From Manis javanica (Eukaryota; Chordata; Mammalia; Pholidota; Manidae): 64,000 nt of DNA. Positions 52,101 through 64,000 of this stretch are shown one piece after another. The notes under the pieces are model-generated. The model did no database searches. It was not told the DNA's origin and saw only the letters and a program-made list of their open reading frames with translations. The position numbers were made by a program, and so were the translations under genes. Location: NCBI RefSeq assembly GCF_040802235.1, contig NC_133172.1, positions 61,635,613 through 61,699,612 on the forward strand, written 5' to 3'. Positions within the stretch are counted from its first letter, which is position 1. Every line of letters begins with the position of its first letter.

Positions 52101-55100
52101 GAGGGAAACTGAGTCCAGGTTTTCTTTTTGTAATTAACATAGCTTATACTTGGAACCCATTAATTTTGTAAGTCCCATCAAAATGCATAGCATGTCTTAT
52201 TACTTATCTGCCTGTAACCATTTCTGTGATATCTCATGGTTGTCATTCATCAGTAAGTGACCTCTCATTGGCTTATGTGTGGCTGGATTTTTAAGAACAC
52301 TATTCCCTTCCTCCCCATCCTCACCTGGAATCCCTCCTCTGCCTCCCAGGGGTGTGGTCTGTGGATAAAGAGTGAAGCCAACCAGTGTTCCAGGCCTGGC
52401 TTTGCCACTGTGAAGGGAAGAGGTGCCCGGGGTGCAGGCCGGGGGAGCCAGGCACCCTCCTGCAGGGCCCTCTCCCAGGGGCGTCACACAGACCTGCTTG
52501 ACTCCCCAGCAGTGAGCTGTGGCAGCGCATGTGAAGTGTCCACCTGAGAATCCCTGTAGGGATTCAGTGCCCAGGGTTTTACTGAGGGCAGGTCAGTGAG
52601 CCCCCTCTGACTGGCATGCAGCAAAATCCCGAGCTCTCAGGGGGAGCAGGTGTTCCACATGGGCCAGCTCTGCACAAGTCGGGCACAGAGCCACTCAGCA
52701 GGCCTGGCAGTGGTGAGACCCTCCCTACATCCACGTGCCTCATGCCAGCCAAGGGCGGCCTCGGAGGCAGGCCTCTCTGGGCACTGAGGGCTCGAGCCTG
52801 GGCCCTGGCTTGCATCTGCGCCTGCTCTTGCCCAGTCCTTCACCGCTGCCTTTGGCCTCAGGGTTTTGTCATTTGGAGCCTCTCCTGGTATCTCCCCATG
52901 CTTACTTCCTGGCCCCTGAAGTCCTTGTAGCAGAGATGTCCACATGCCACCAGCCCTCCCAACGCTTGCTTCCTGCACCTCCACACTCACCAGCTCCCAG
53001 GGCCAGGGGTGATTCTGCCATCAGCGTTTGTGTGGCAACTTAGGGCTCCTAAAAATAGAAACACGTAATTCCAGATCTTTTATAGATCAGTTGATTTCTA
53101 TGTTGCATTTCAGTCTCTTTAGTTTTTTAGGTGGTGGACATGTCTATTCATTATTTGCGGCCCCTGACAGTTGTGCAGTAAGACACCCCTGTGCGGCTGT
53201 CCAGGCGTGGTCCTGACATGCCACATCTCCCAGGTCCCTGCTTGTCTGCTCCTGAGGGCACCACGGGACCCCCAAGCTGTGCTCGTTTCCCAGACGTGCT
53301 GGGCCAAGAGCACTTTTGCTCTAATAATATAGCAAAATGTAGCTGTTGGAAGGAGCCTGGCTGGAACTGAGTGACTAATGTCCTCTATTTAAATGATGCG
53401 ACCCCTTCCCTCTCTGAGGCTCTCAGTCCTGGTTCCCTTCAGGTTGGGTATCTGCGGGCTGCATCTTATCTCACACTGTTTGTGTCTGTGGGCTTTTGAA
53501 GGTCAGATGTAGCTGACCTTCAAAAACAGGTGCATATGTGGTACAGGAGAGACTGATTCACGGAAGTGTAGCGAGCTTGTGCTCAGCTACTGACCTCTGA
53601 AAGGTTCAGAATTCATTGTCTGGTGAGGCTTCCAAAGTGCCCATGTCTGAATTTCAGAGTGCTGATGCAAGAATTCTGGGGGAGGTCTCATTCCACTGAA
53701 AAATGTTTACCCTGGAAATGAATCCTGCACATCCCTCAGTAACTCTTTGTTGGTCAAGAAAAGCCCACAGCCAGTGGTCAACAACCACCGAGTCAAGGGC
53801 GTGACTCTGGCTTGGCGGAGACCTCACCCACACATTGCTCACTTATGGGGAGGCGTGGGTTTCCTCTCCTGGCCTGGCCAAGTCCTCACACATCCTTCAG
53901 ACATGTGCAGCACAGGACTCCACGTTTCAACTGGAAAGAGGCCTCATGTGCCCAGGTCATCAACGCTGAGCTTGTTTCTTCAACCAATTTGTCTGCGTCT
54001 CAATTTTCTCTGCAGCTCCAGGGCCCTTTTCTCTTTTTAAGGCCTTGACCTCTGACTTGCGATCAAGGAAAACATTTGCATCATCTCGGAGCCAACAGTC
54101 ACACAGGACTGGACAAGGAGCGCCTGCGAAGGAGTCCTTGGTCCTTAGCGGTTCTCCTCCAGGCTGCCTCCCGCCCTCCCTGTCCACTCCCTCCACTGAC
54201 ATTCATGGAAACGCTTCTATGGGCAAGACACGTGGGGCCACCTGCTGTCAGGATCGCCAGAACGATCAGCTGTAAATTACGCCCTCACCGAGCTTGGGAT
54301 GTGTCCGTGGAGCAAGACACGTTCAACGCCAGGCAGACCCAAGGCTTCGGGGAGATGAGAAGCGAGTTCAGGATGACTTCCAGAAGGACCGGGCCTGCTT
54401 GACCTGCTGAAGCAGAAACTTTGACTCACTCCAGTCAGACTGCTGGTCCCTGCAGCCTCCGTCTGGGCAGCGGGTGGGGCTTCAAGAGTCTCACTTTGCT
54501 TTGAGGATCCCGGCAAAGGTGATCTGAAAGGTCCTGTGCGTCCAGATCTGCTCCAGATGTGCCGAGCAGACCTGGCTCCTGGTGCTGCTTGCAGGGGAAA
54601 CAGTGCAGTTTCCCTGAGGAGAATGACAGGGCGACTGCCTTTAGACTCAGCAGTCGGACGGTCAGACCGAGTTGAGCACTAAGATCTCTAAGGTGCACTT
54701 GAGCTGTAAAAACCACAACGGTTCTTGTGCAAAAAGAAGATGTGGCCACTTTATAGACAGCCAAAGGGAACCCAGAAATCCAATATTCCAGAGAGCTATG
54801 AAGTATGAAGAGAAAAAGAAAAACCTTCAGCAAATATTGGTTGGGGGCTTACATCACATTCCTAGTGCAGAAAGCTGCCTGACTCCACAGCTTCAAGGGA
54901 AGCCAGGTAGCGGAAAGATTGGGTGTTCAGCCTGGACGCAGAGGAGGACAAGAAGGGGCATCGATGTTGCAGGAGGTGGGCATTGGCAGGCTCCTGCTGG
55001 GAGGGGTGGAAATCAGGCCATGTGGATGTGCTCTCTGTGTGATGAGACATGCCGGCACACGGGACATTCCTAGTTCACCTGGTGGTAGCAGCCTGACTTG

Positions 55101-55124
55101 TAACAATGATCCCTCTTACTCTTA
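52100..55124. other. Intergenic sequence, no gene recognised
   Basis: Unique-looking sequence except for the 53.5-kb hairpin. Open frames are short and overlapping, and none resembles a known exon with splice sites. Confidence 0.5.
53494..53525. repeat. Perfect 13-bp inverted repeat (hairpin) with inverted AGGTCA half-sites
   Basis: Arms at 53494-53506 and 53513-53525 are exact reverse complements around a 6-nt spacer. AGGTCA lies at 53500-53505 and TGACCT at 53514-53519. No flanking repeat family was recognised. Confidence 0.9.
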
Positions 55125-55346
55125 AAGGTGTGCCAGTTTGCATGACAATGGACAGACTAGCTTCATTCATAATAGTCAAAAGCTGGAAAAAGTCCAGGTA
55201 CCCAGCTATGCGAGGATGGGTAAACACACTTTGGTGTTTTGTACAGTGGAATGTTTTCAGTGATAGGAAGGAACAGACTGCTGCTACTCAGCAGCATGGA
55301 TGAATCTCAGTGTCAGGCTGAGTAGAAGGAGCCCTACCCGGGAGTG
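55125..55346 (+). mobile_element. Old L1 3' end fragment, plus orientation
   Basis: The sequence cattcataatagtcaaaagctgg, gaggatgggtaaacacactttgg and agcatggatgaatctcag follows the plus-strand L1 ORF2 end/3' UTR. It is decayed and truncated just before the Tigger element. Confidence 0.7.
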
Positions 55347-55510
55347 TACAGGCACATCCCAGCGTGTTGCAGGACTAGTTTTGGACTGCTGCAATAAAGG
55401 GATTATTGCAATGAAGTGAGTCAGATGAATTTTTTGGTTTCCCATTGCATATAAAATTGTGTTTACGTTACATTGTAGTCTTTTAAGTGTGCAATAGCAT
55501 TATGTCTAAT

Positions 55511-55524
55511 AAAAAGCACATATC
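55511..55524. repeat. Target-site duplication, left copy (nested L1)
   Basis: AAAAAGCACATATC is identical to 55661-55674. Confidence 0.9.
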
Positions 55525-55660
55525 CTTTTTTTAAATTAAGGTATCATTGACATACAATCTTGTGAAAGTTTCACATGAGCAACATTGTGGTTTCAACATT
55601 CACCCATATTATCAAGTCACCCCTCACCCCATTGCAATCACTGTCTGTCAGCATAGTAAG
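55525..55660 (-). mobile_element. L1 3' UTR fragment nested in the Tigger element
   Basis: This 136-bp piece shares the 3' UTR of the copies at 6772 and 15711 (ccccattgcaatcactgtctg, tcagcatagtaag). A perfect 14-bp target-site duplication, AAAAAGCACATATC, flanks it at 55511-55524 and 55661-55674. Confidence 0.9.
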
Positions 55661-55674
55661 AAAAAGCACATATC
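55661..55674. repeat. Target-site duplication, right copy (nested L1)
   Basis: AAAAAGCACATATC is identical to 55511-55524. Confidence 0.9.
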
Positions 55675-55953
55675 TTAATTAAAAATACTTTATTGCCTAA
55701 ATACTTTAATGCTAACCATCATCTGAGCTTTCGGAAAGTCATAGTCACGGATCACAGATAATCACAGCCAATATAATAATGAAAAAGTCTGAAATATTGC
55801 AAGAATTGCCAAAATGTGACCCAGAGACATGAAATGGGTAAACGCTGTTAAAAAAATGGCACTGATAGACTTGCTCAACCCAGGGTTGCCACAAACCTTC
55901 AATTTGTAAAGAATGCAATATCTGCAAAGTGCAATAAAATATGTGTGTCTGTA

Positions 55954-57810
55954 GATGATGTGACGTAGGGGTCCAATCTCAATTTTTTAATGGCTCACAC
56001 AGATGCCTAGTTATCCTGCATACTTATCACAGCAGAACATCCTATCACGATATTCTCAAAGGGATGAGCAAAAATAACTGTCAGGCTGGAATCTAAACCC
56101 AGCTAAACTACCACTCAAGAGTGAATTGTGAAACAAAGACATTTCAGATGGCGATGAGAGGTTCCCTGCTACTGGCCTGCACAGGAAGGCTGTAAGGCCT
56201 GTCTTCAGGCATGGAGTGGTTGAACACAAAAGGAAGATCCACCCAAATACCAGCGTGGTCCAGCAGGGACCTCATTCCATTCCATTTTTTTGTAGTCATG
56301 AGAAATATTCAACAGAGTCTGATGGACAGGCCATGCACCTAGCCAGTGCTGAATCCTGGGGTGTGATCTGATCGACCCTCCATGTTATGTTCATTCCTAG
56401 GATGGGCAGAGGGTTGCTGGCTTAGGCACAGCACCCTTGCTGAGGGTTTTCTTTACCTTCACAAATTTAGGAAACCAAGGGGAATCTGCTTGTTCACGTC
56501 CTCCCTAAGTGGAAGGGAGAAGCTTTTACAAGAAATAACTTTTTCAGCAAATCCAGTGTATTTTTTTGACCTCTTATTTTTTTCCCCCTGCAATTGTGAC
56601 ATGTCTACATGAAATGGGCCACAGGAAGGAAACCCTGTTCAAGAAGCTATTTTCTGAACATCCCTCTACGCCCTGGATTTCACAACCTGCGTGCGTTGAG
56701 ATGGAGAGATGGAGCCTCGTGCCCTCGGGGGCAGCTATCATCTGGGAGTTAAATGCTATGAGGAAGCACTTCTAGCTTCTGTGTGGCTTCACCAGAGAGA
56801 CAGAAAAGGTAGGAATCGAAGGGGTAATTAAATATTTACTCTAGAGAAAGAGGCTTTCAGCATGGAGAGCCTAAACACTTCTGCGAATGAGCCTGAAGTC
56901 AGAGGTCAATCAGGGAGATTGTACGATGGGGAAGTTCAGAGTTTAGAGAAGGAGTAGGAAAAAATAGAATGACCCAAACCCTGGGAGGTAACAGTGACCC
57001 AGTCCTGCTGCTCTCAAAAGTACCCTCTGCTTAGATGGGGAGCCCAGAGTCCTTGGTTTATGGCCTGAGGAATTTGCAGCCAACATAGGCGTCTTGCGCG
57101 GTAACTCACAATGTTTGCACTCATCCGTGTGAAACGAGGGAGGGCCAGCCTCCAGTTCCCCCGCCTGCCTTGCCTCTGTGAACTGTACGGTTTGCCTCAA
57201 GCCCCTGCACGTGAAAGCGCTGATCATGTAGGTTGTAGGCATGATCAAAATCACCTGACTTCTCGTCCTCTGCTTCCCGTGATGGTTCTTTCTCCCTGCT
57301 GTTGAAGGTGTCACCTCATGCGCCTCTGTGTTGGAGTATGCATATTGTAACTGACATTTCCAGTGCCTGCTAGACACATATCCTACTTAATCTTTGCAAC
57401 AGCTCTTTGAGGTGGTTGTTTCTATCTGCGGTTTGCAAAGGAGAAGGCAGGCTCAGGGTGATGGAAGGGACTTTTGAGTAAGGGCACACAGCTGGTATGG
57501 CGGAGGTGGGACATGAGCACAGGTCTGAGGACTACACTCTCAATGGCAGGGCTTACCTGTCTCTGATACTGAACCTCATGCTTCTGAGGGTGCAGCTGGA
57601 GTGGACCCATGGCCCTCCTCATAAGCATCTCTGGATTGGCACCAACTGTAGACACACTGGAGGAGGTGCCGCCCCCTCTCTTTGACAGCATCTTCCCACT
57701 GCTTTGTTTATCAATGTACCTTCAGAGTATTAGTGGCCGATTCAAACTCATGTTTTAGATAATGAAACAGATGCTCTGATGAAGAACGAACACACTAGAG
57801 TGATGTAGCA
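55954..57810. other. Intergenic sequence, no gene recognised
   Basis: 55970-56030 looks like a scrap of L1 (ggtccaatctcaattttttaatgg...gcctagttatcc). A MIR relic lies at 57360-57530. The rest is unassigned. Confidence 0.5.
57360..57530 (+). repeat. MIR SINE relic
   Basis: The order cttaatctttgcaacagctctttgagg, tgcaaaggagaaggcaggctcaggg, cacacagctggtatggcggagg and gacatgagcacaggtctgagg follows MIR through its core. Confidence 0.75.
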
Positions 57811-58190
57811 GTCAGCGTTGCTGCATAACAAACTATCCCCAGACTCAGAAGCTTAAAACAGGGACGACTTACTCCTCCTCACGATTCTGTGGGTGGGCTG
57901 GGCTTCTTCGGCTGGTCTCTCCTGGGCTCCCTTGTGTGGCAGCGGCCAGCTGAGAAGCCTTTCATCCTAGGCACCTTCAAATGACGGCAAGTGTGTTCCA
58001 AGAGTGTCTGACTGCCTCTCCTTGGAAGTCACAAGTCACTTCTGCTCCATTCCATTAGTCACAAGGCCCTTCCAGAAGGAGTGGGGAAATAAGATGCCAC
58101 TTGTTGATGGAAAGAGCAGCAAAGCCATGCGACCAAGGAGGGCGGGCCCAGGAAGCTGAGTCATCATTCTAGCAATCTGCTTCGATGATG
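57811..58190 (-). mobile_element. MaLR/MLT1-type LTR relic, minus orientation
   Basis: The plus strand reads ttgctgcataacaaactatcccc, cagaagcttaaaacaggg and cacgattctgtgggtgggctggg, then a cattccattagtcacaaggcc block, all in the order of a reversed MLT1-class LTR. It has no internal genes. Confidence 0.75.
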
Positions 58191-61100
58191 TGGCCAATTC
58201 TTGGCAGAGGCAGAACTTGAACCCAAGACTCCTGATTTTGTTTTCTGAGACAGCATGCTGCTGCGACATCCCGTGGGACTTCCTGGCATATCATGCATTT
58301 TCCAGAAGTCTCCCTAATCTAATGACAGGCTTATTCTTTCTCTCTCCCTTTCCCAATCCTCTCCTTGCTTCTTTCCTTCACAGGATCTCCATGATTTGTA
58401 ATCCTGTAGGTATGCATTTCATGTCAATCTTTCCACTGTTTTGGAAACCGCCTTCTCGTTCATGCCTCTATTCCTGGGACCTATAAAGGAAGGTTGGTTG
58501 AATTATCCTCAAATTGGACATTTCTCTCCTTTTATTCATTTCTATGCAGTTATAAGCTGTGCATTTCTTCAATTAGAGAGGAAAAATCACCAACCCCATA
58601 TTCTAAGACCAGGGACTTTCCAGCTAGTCTCGGGGTGACACACTTAGGTAAGCGTTGTGGCCTCCTCACGTGACATCATGCTGTGGGCAGTGCTGGGCCT
58701 GGTGAACTGGGCGCTGGAGAAGTAAACCCTCTGTGAAGACCCTGACTGCAGCAAACCTTGACTCCTGGCTAAGAGGCCATGCACCTTCTCTTCTGGTTAC
58801 TTCTGCTTTCTCAGTGAAATAGGGATAACATCAGAGGGGTACTGGAGGCTTGGGGAGAGAGCATGTATGAGAGAAGGGTCCAGGAGAGGGAAGGATAGAG
58901 AAGTGGGTGCAGCCACTGGACAGTGGGGCCTGGATGAGGGTCAAGGGCCTGATGAGGAGGGAGGCCGGTCGGCATGGCTGCGTTTCTCCTCTGGCCGCGT
59001 CAGCTGCTGCACATGGAGCTGAGCGTGGGGAGGCAGAGCGGTGTTCCACCAGGCGTGCTGTTTGCCTAGAGACGCTGTGCTTCTCCTGCGTTGTCTGTAG
59101 GGTGGGTGGGACCTCCCACTGTGCACTGAGGTGGGCAATTCAGAGGTGGGAGTGGAGGAACTTAAGTACCTCCAGAGCATCCAGAACATTCTCACCAGGC
59201 CCAGATAAATGAAATGTACTTTCCTTCAAGTGACTGATTTTAATCTGATGTCATGCAACATGTGGCAGAAGAGGAGGGGCAGACAAGGACCGGCATGAGC
59301 CTGAGTGCCCTGAGGGCTGTGTGTCCCAAACCCGACCCTCACCCCCCCCCACTAGGGACTACTGTCTGCAGAGAGAACTTACAGCCCACCCTTTCCACCT
59401 TGAAGGCCAAGTTGTACCAGCATCACCACATTCAGGTTTATGACATGAATGTCTGCCATGTGCCCACGAGATGGGGCACGTGGAAGTGTGAGTTCTCGAG
59501 AAACTTACATTCTGGTTGTCATAGATCACCTGAGGCAGGAACACAGCAATAGGTGATACTTAACAAGCTCAGGCATTACGTCCCATTCAGAGCCAGGAAG
59601 TATGGCCACGCCCAGTTTGTCTTTACCCCCAAGAGAGGCAGTGGGAAAAACCAGGGGCCAAGAGGTTTGAAGACCGAGTTTCTGTCTGTATGGCAGGTGC
59701 TTCTGACAGGTATCACTCTCGATGTCTTTGGGGAGCCACCACATCTGTGACTCAGGCAGCCCCAGGGGCTCCCCCAGTTTCCTGCTGATGGGAAGTGGTG
59801 CCGAATAACTCAAGTTTCCTTTCATATCAGGTTCTCGTGAATCCTGCTACTCTGAGACTTAGAGATGGGTGGGGAAGGACCCTTCTGAGGAGTTTTTGTC
59901 CTTTAGACCTTCTGGCAGGCCTGGGCATTGGCAGGTGAAGGGTGGGTGTCCTCAAGCTGGAAGGTCCCCAGCTGGTCCTGAGGAACATTGGGTGGTACCT
60001 TGTAGGCAGGTCTAGGCTGCTCCCTGCTGGGCTGGCACTCACCCAGGGCCAACAGCACTTGGCCTTTTTAGGAGCCACTATCCTCTCCAGGGACCCCGCT
60101 CTGGGGCGTCTCACATGGGAGGGCTCTCACGCCGGACCCCTGATGGACGGGGCCAAGGGGCGGCTGCAGTTTGGGGGCAGGTCTGCAGGCTGGTGGGTGG
60201 AGTGGAAGAGAGCTGAAGGAAGGCACGCAAACCAGCGGTTCTACCTGGGACGACTCCCCCAGGGGACACCGCGTCACATCTGGAGACATTTTTATTGGTT
60301 ACCGTTGGGGGATGAACGGTTTGTCATCCAGGGACAGAGGCCGGAGACACTGCCCAGCCCGCTCCTCTGGACAGGACACCCCACACAGAGAGGGATCCGC
60401 CTCAAATATCAACAGAAGCCTTGACATGATGCCAGGGACGGCTGCGGCTGGAGGGAAGGGATGCGGCTGTCTGGGCCTGGCTCCGAGGAAGAGCTTCATG
60501 TGCCCGGAAACTGCTCCAGTGGGAAGGCTCACTTTTTCCTTGTGCATGAGGTGGCCTTTGGATGAACTGTGGAAATGGAAAAGTTATGTTGGGGCTCCGG
60601 GCTCCGATTTCGATCTTTTCCGTGCGTAGCTCCCCTTCCGATCTCCCCTTGCCTAAGCGGGAGAGGAGGGCATCGGTCATTGGCTCCTTGGGAGGCCACA
60701 CATCCCAGGCTGCCTCCCTGTGGATGGTCCCCGTCCAGAGTTCCCTCTGATGGCGACGCAGCGCCCTGTGCTGGCTGAGGAGGGTCTCTGTGGGTGACCA
60801 CTCACCCCTGCCTGGCCTTGCTGAGCACATTCACCAACCTGTCCCTCACCGCTGACGATGGCATCTTGCTGGCCATGAACTGGCCTTTGAGGCCTCAGGT
60901 CCACACAGGCTGTTTTCTAGCCCTGGTGGAATCTGGTGCAGGTGGAGCACAGAGAAACCAGGTAGGCCTCTCTGCCTCGTCCCACTTGGGCCTTCCTAGG
61001 CGGAACCGGAGGACCTGGCCTCTACAGAGCTAGGAGGAGAAGCTGGGGCAGGAGCCCTCAGTGAGGGGAGCGTGCAGTCTGGTCTTCCAGGACCGGGGTC

Positions 61101-61850
61101 GGGTCTCAGGGGCTGTGGGCATTTGTGGGGAAGAGCAAGAGGCCCTGACGATCTCCAGGGAGGCTGTAGGAGTGGAGTGGTGGCGGCAGAAGTCTCCTGG
61201 TGGACTGGGTCACACGGACAGCACCTGGTGGGGACGGGCAGTGGGGGAGGGAGCTAGGCCCAGTGCCGGAGTTTACCAAGCTCCGTTCACAGGCCAGAAC
61301 TGCCCAGGAGCTGAGCTCTGAGCCGGGCCCTTCCGCATGCGCCATCCCGTGATGGTCCACGGGGACCCCTCTCTCTTCCAGACTACACCTGTTGTCGATT
61401 TTAGCTAGGTGTCACCAGCAAATGAAGGATGAGGGTTGGTGTGAGCCTACCCAGATGACCGAGGGTCTACAGGTCCAGGCTGTCCACTGGGGAACCCAGC
61501 TTGGAAAGTACAAAGCTGAGAACAACTTCTTGTGAGTACGGGCTCCAACCCCTCTGCTCAGAAGGAAAACCGAGAGCCTCAGGCCACATGCTGGGGGAGC
61601 TGCAGTGCTCCGGCTGGGGCCTGGGGGCGGGGGAGGCATCAGGAAAACTCTGAAAATTCTACACAATGTTTTGCTTTCACTCACTTAAATTTAGAGGAAT
61701 CCTCTGGCAAAATGAAACTGAAGGCTTACTTCCCCTGGCTGTCTCCCGGTGACGCCGGTGTCCGGACTCGCCCTTTATTAGAGACTCCGCATGCTTTTCC
61801 AGGGGCAGCTGCCAGTGAATCATTTATGGACAGTGAAGTCCACTGCTCTG
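58190..61850. other. Intergenic sequence, no gene recognised
   Basis: GC-rich unique sequence from 58.6 kb onward. Multiple overlapping short open frames lack recognisable domains or paired splice sites. Confidence 0.5.
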
Positions 61851-63090
61851 AGTGCACTTCCGTGGGTTTTGACAAATGGTACAGTGGGCACCCCCTGCGA
61901 CTGTGACAAAACGTTTCTGCTACCTGAGTTCTCTCATGTCTCTCTGGTGAGCGTCCCCCGCTCCCCAGCTCCCTGGCAACACCCATCTGCTTTCTGTCAC
62001 TGTGGTGTGGCCTTTCTGTAATCGTGTACACACGCTTTCTCACAGCGGGCAGGCTTGCTGTCTCCCCCTTAAGCTTAGTGCTTCTGTGTGTGCGTCAGCA
62101 GTTTGTCCCTCTCCCGCCGAGACCTGTCCCTGCTGTGCAGACACCACGGTGTGCTTGTCTGTTCACCCAGTAAGGGCACACTCGGTTGGTTCCAGGTTTT
62201 GAGACTCTGAATAAAGCTTCTGTAAACATTCATTTGCAGGGATGAATGTGGGCATATGTCCCCTGTTTTTGTGGTAAACACATCTGAGTGGAATTGCTGG
62301 GTCATGTTAAGTATATGTTTAATTTTTTCAAGTAACTGCCAGACTTTTCCAAAGTGTCTGCACTGTTTTGTGCTCCCACTGGCTATCACGAAGTTCCAGT
62401 TCCTCCACATCTTTTCCAGCACTTGGTATCGACGGTCTTGTAATTTTAACCATTCTAATGACCATATAAGAGTATCACTTTGTAACTTTCATTTGTGTTT
62501 CCCTACCGACTAATGATGTTTTCACTTGTTTATTTGCCATCTCTGTGTCTTCTCTGATAAAAGTCTGTTCGGATCCTTTGACCATTTTTAAAAACGAGAT
62601 TGTTTTCTTATTCTTGAGTAATAAGGATTCTTTATATATTCTGGATATAAGTCCTTTGTCAGATACATGTTTTACAAATATGTTTTGGTGGCTTGCCTTT
62701 TCATTTTCTTAACAGTGTCATTTTAGGAGCAAAATTAAAAATTTGGATGAAGTCCAACTTATTAAATAGTTCTTTTATAGTTTATGCTCTTTTGTGTCCT
62801 TTTAAAGAAGTTTTTGCCTAAACCAAGATCACTTAGATTTTCTATGTTTTCTAGAAGCTTTATAGTTTTATCCCATACACTTATGTCTTAGACCTATTCT
62901 GAGTTTATTTTTGTGTATGACAAAAGAGGCATGGTTCACTTTTTTCCTTTATGGATGCCCAGTTGTTCTAGTACCATTAGTTGAAAAGATTATTCTTTCC
63001 TCATTAAATTGCCTTGGTACCTTTGCAGGAAATCAATCGGCCATGTCTATGTGGATCTGTTTCTAGATGCTATGCTGTTCTGATTTTACT
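61850..63090 (-). mobile_element. Old L1 LINE fragment, minus orientation
   Basis: Reversed L1 3' end and ORF2 C-terminal region: gaataaagcttctgtaaacattc, gtggaattgctgggtcatg, tggatataagtcctttgtcag and atgcccagttgttctagtacc occur in the expected order. Frames are destroyed. The low-coordinate limit is approximate. Confidence 0.8.
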
Positions 63091-64000
63091 AGAAAAAATA
63101 ATATTAAAGCACAGTGCCTCTCATGAAAACACTTTCATACTTTATCAGCTGACGTGTTTGTCTGGGAGACTATGGTCTATTGTTGCACAGCTGTAGTGTG
63201 CTTTAGCTGAAAGCATTCATAGTGGGGTCCAATTTAAATACGGCAACTTATGGAAACAAATGGTCAAAATGGCCTAAGACCTTTGAGAATAAGGTATAAC
63301 AATCTGAAATATATTACCTTGCAGCTATTTTTGCATTTCTTCCTTATACAACTCCCAGCTCAATGACAACCTGACTCAAATGTGGGAAGTCAGCTTCTGG
63401 TTTCAAATACAGGTCTCCCTGTCACTGTCCATTCCCAGGAATATCTTAAATTTTCTTTGGTTATTCAAATGTCTGGCATTAGTGCACCTCAGTGAATTTC
63501 TGTTCCTGGCGTATAGACCTTCATCAGATGTAGATAATCTCATGTTAGACAACTTGTTTATTCTCACATTTCCATCTTGTGTGAGGGGATGCACACCGTG
63601 CTGTATGTAAGGAGAAAAGAGATAAAAAGGCACATACATTCTCACGACCATAAAACCATGCTTTCCTGTCCATTTGGCCTGTATCAAATGCATAGACATA
63701 CCGATCGTCTCATCGTTTTCTGCCTCCGACTCTTGTCTTTTTCATCGTGGGTGCTGTTGCCTAGCACTGCCTACTCTTTGTGTTTCCAAGACCAGTAGGA
63801 AAAAAAAAATACTGTATGTGTCAGGGAGTGGATACTTGAACTTTGTAATGAGTCATTGAAAAGCCAGCCACCGTATAGTAGGGCCATTATTCATAAAAGA
63901 AAGGATATTTAATCTCCAAATTACAAAGACTACCTCCGACTGGCATTGTACCCGAACCAGCCTTTGAGAACTGCCCCTTAGACCCATGGGAAGGACACAG
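63091..64000. other. Window end, AT-rich; no gene recognised
   Basis: No exon, RNA gene or nameable repeat seen. Confidence 0.5.

Larger units (their letters stand above)
55349..55951. mobile_element. Tigger1-like DNA transposon with internal deletion, split by an L1 fragment
   Basis: The left end starts CAGGCACATCC and the right end, reversed, starts CAGACACACAT, both worn forms of the Tigger1 terminal repeat. Each end is followed by TA, the expected target duplication (55347-55348 and 55952-55953). Inside are attgcaatgaagtgagtcagatg and gggttgccacaaaccttcaatttg, sequences typical of Tigger1 ends. The transposase part is missing. Positions 55525-55660 are an L1 insertion. Confidence 0.85.

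Noticed and set aside
28804-64000. Possible IRF8 exons or the known distal IRF8 enhancers
   Set aside because: No IRF8 coding similarity was seen. Enhancer positions cannot be transferred without an alignment.

Overview
This is a eukaryotic, mammalian nuclear window with split genes, GT-AG introns, a CpG-island promoter and many decayed L1, L2, MIR, MaLR and DNA-transposon relics. It holds two complete protein-coding genes in head-to-head orientation. EMC8 (minus strand, five coding exons, 4929-21509) encodes a cytosolic subunit of the ER membrane protein complex. COX4I1 (plus strand, coding exons 2-5, 23049-28694) encodes subunit IV isoform 1 of cytochrome c oxidase. Both reading frames join cleanly across consensus splice sites, giving 210 and 169 residues, the usual mammalian lengths. 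This is the conserved COX4I1/EMC8 bidirectional pair (human 16q24). In mammals the next gene beyond COX4I1 is IRF8; no IRF8 exon is visible here, so the right half is probably the COX4I1-IRF8 intergenic interval.

Layout. 1-4928 lies 3' of the EMC8 stop codon and probably contains its 3' UTR. 4929-21509 is EMC8, with a 5'-truncated L1 of about 2.95 kb in intron 2 and a short L1 3' fragment in intron 1. About 20860-22380 is a CpG island with the shared promoter, including a duplicated ETS-site decamer. 21890-28800 is COX4I1. 28800-64000 has no recognisable gene. It is a mosaic of unique GC-rich sequence and relics: L1 fragments, at least four MaLR-type LTRs, two hAT/MER5-like elements, a Tigger element split by an L1 fragment, MIR/L2 pieces and a few simple repeats.

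Species. I saw no lineage-specific SINE (no Alu, B1/B2, CAN-SINE, Bov-tA, ERE, PRE or Ves type) in 64 kb. All recent-looking insertions are L1 pieces with a shared 3' UTR. One older L1 3' end resembles laurasiatherian L1MA-like elements. A laurasiatherian that lacks abundant SINEs fits, and a pangolin (Manis/Phataginus) is my best guess, by inference only.

The two genes have separate jobs (ER membrane protein insertion; mitochondrial respiration) but share one housekeeping promoter. I found no novel multi-gene system. The most useful leads are the duplicated promoter ETS sites, two unusual changes in COX4I1, a perfect 13-bp hairpin carrying inverted AGGTCA half-sites near 53.5 kb, an internal 28-bp duplication inside the intronic L1, and the SINE-free repeat profile.
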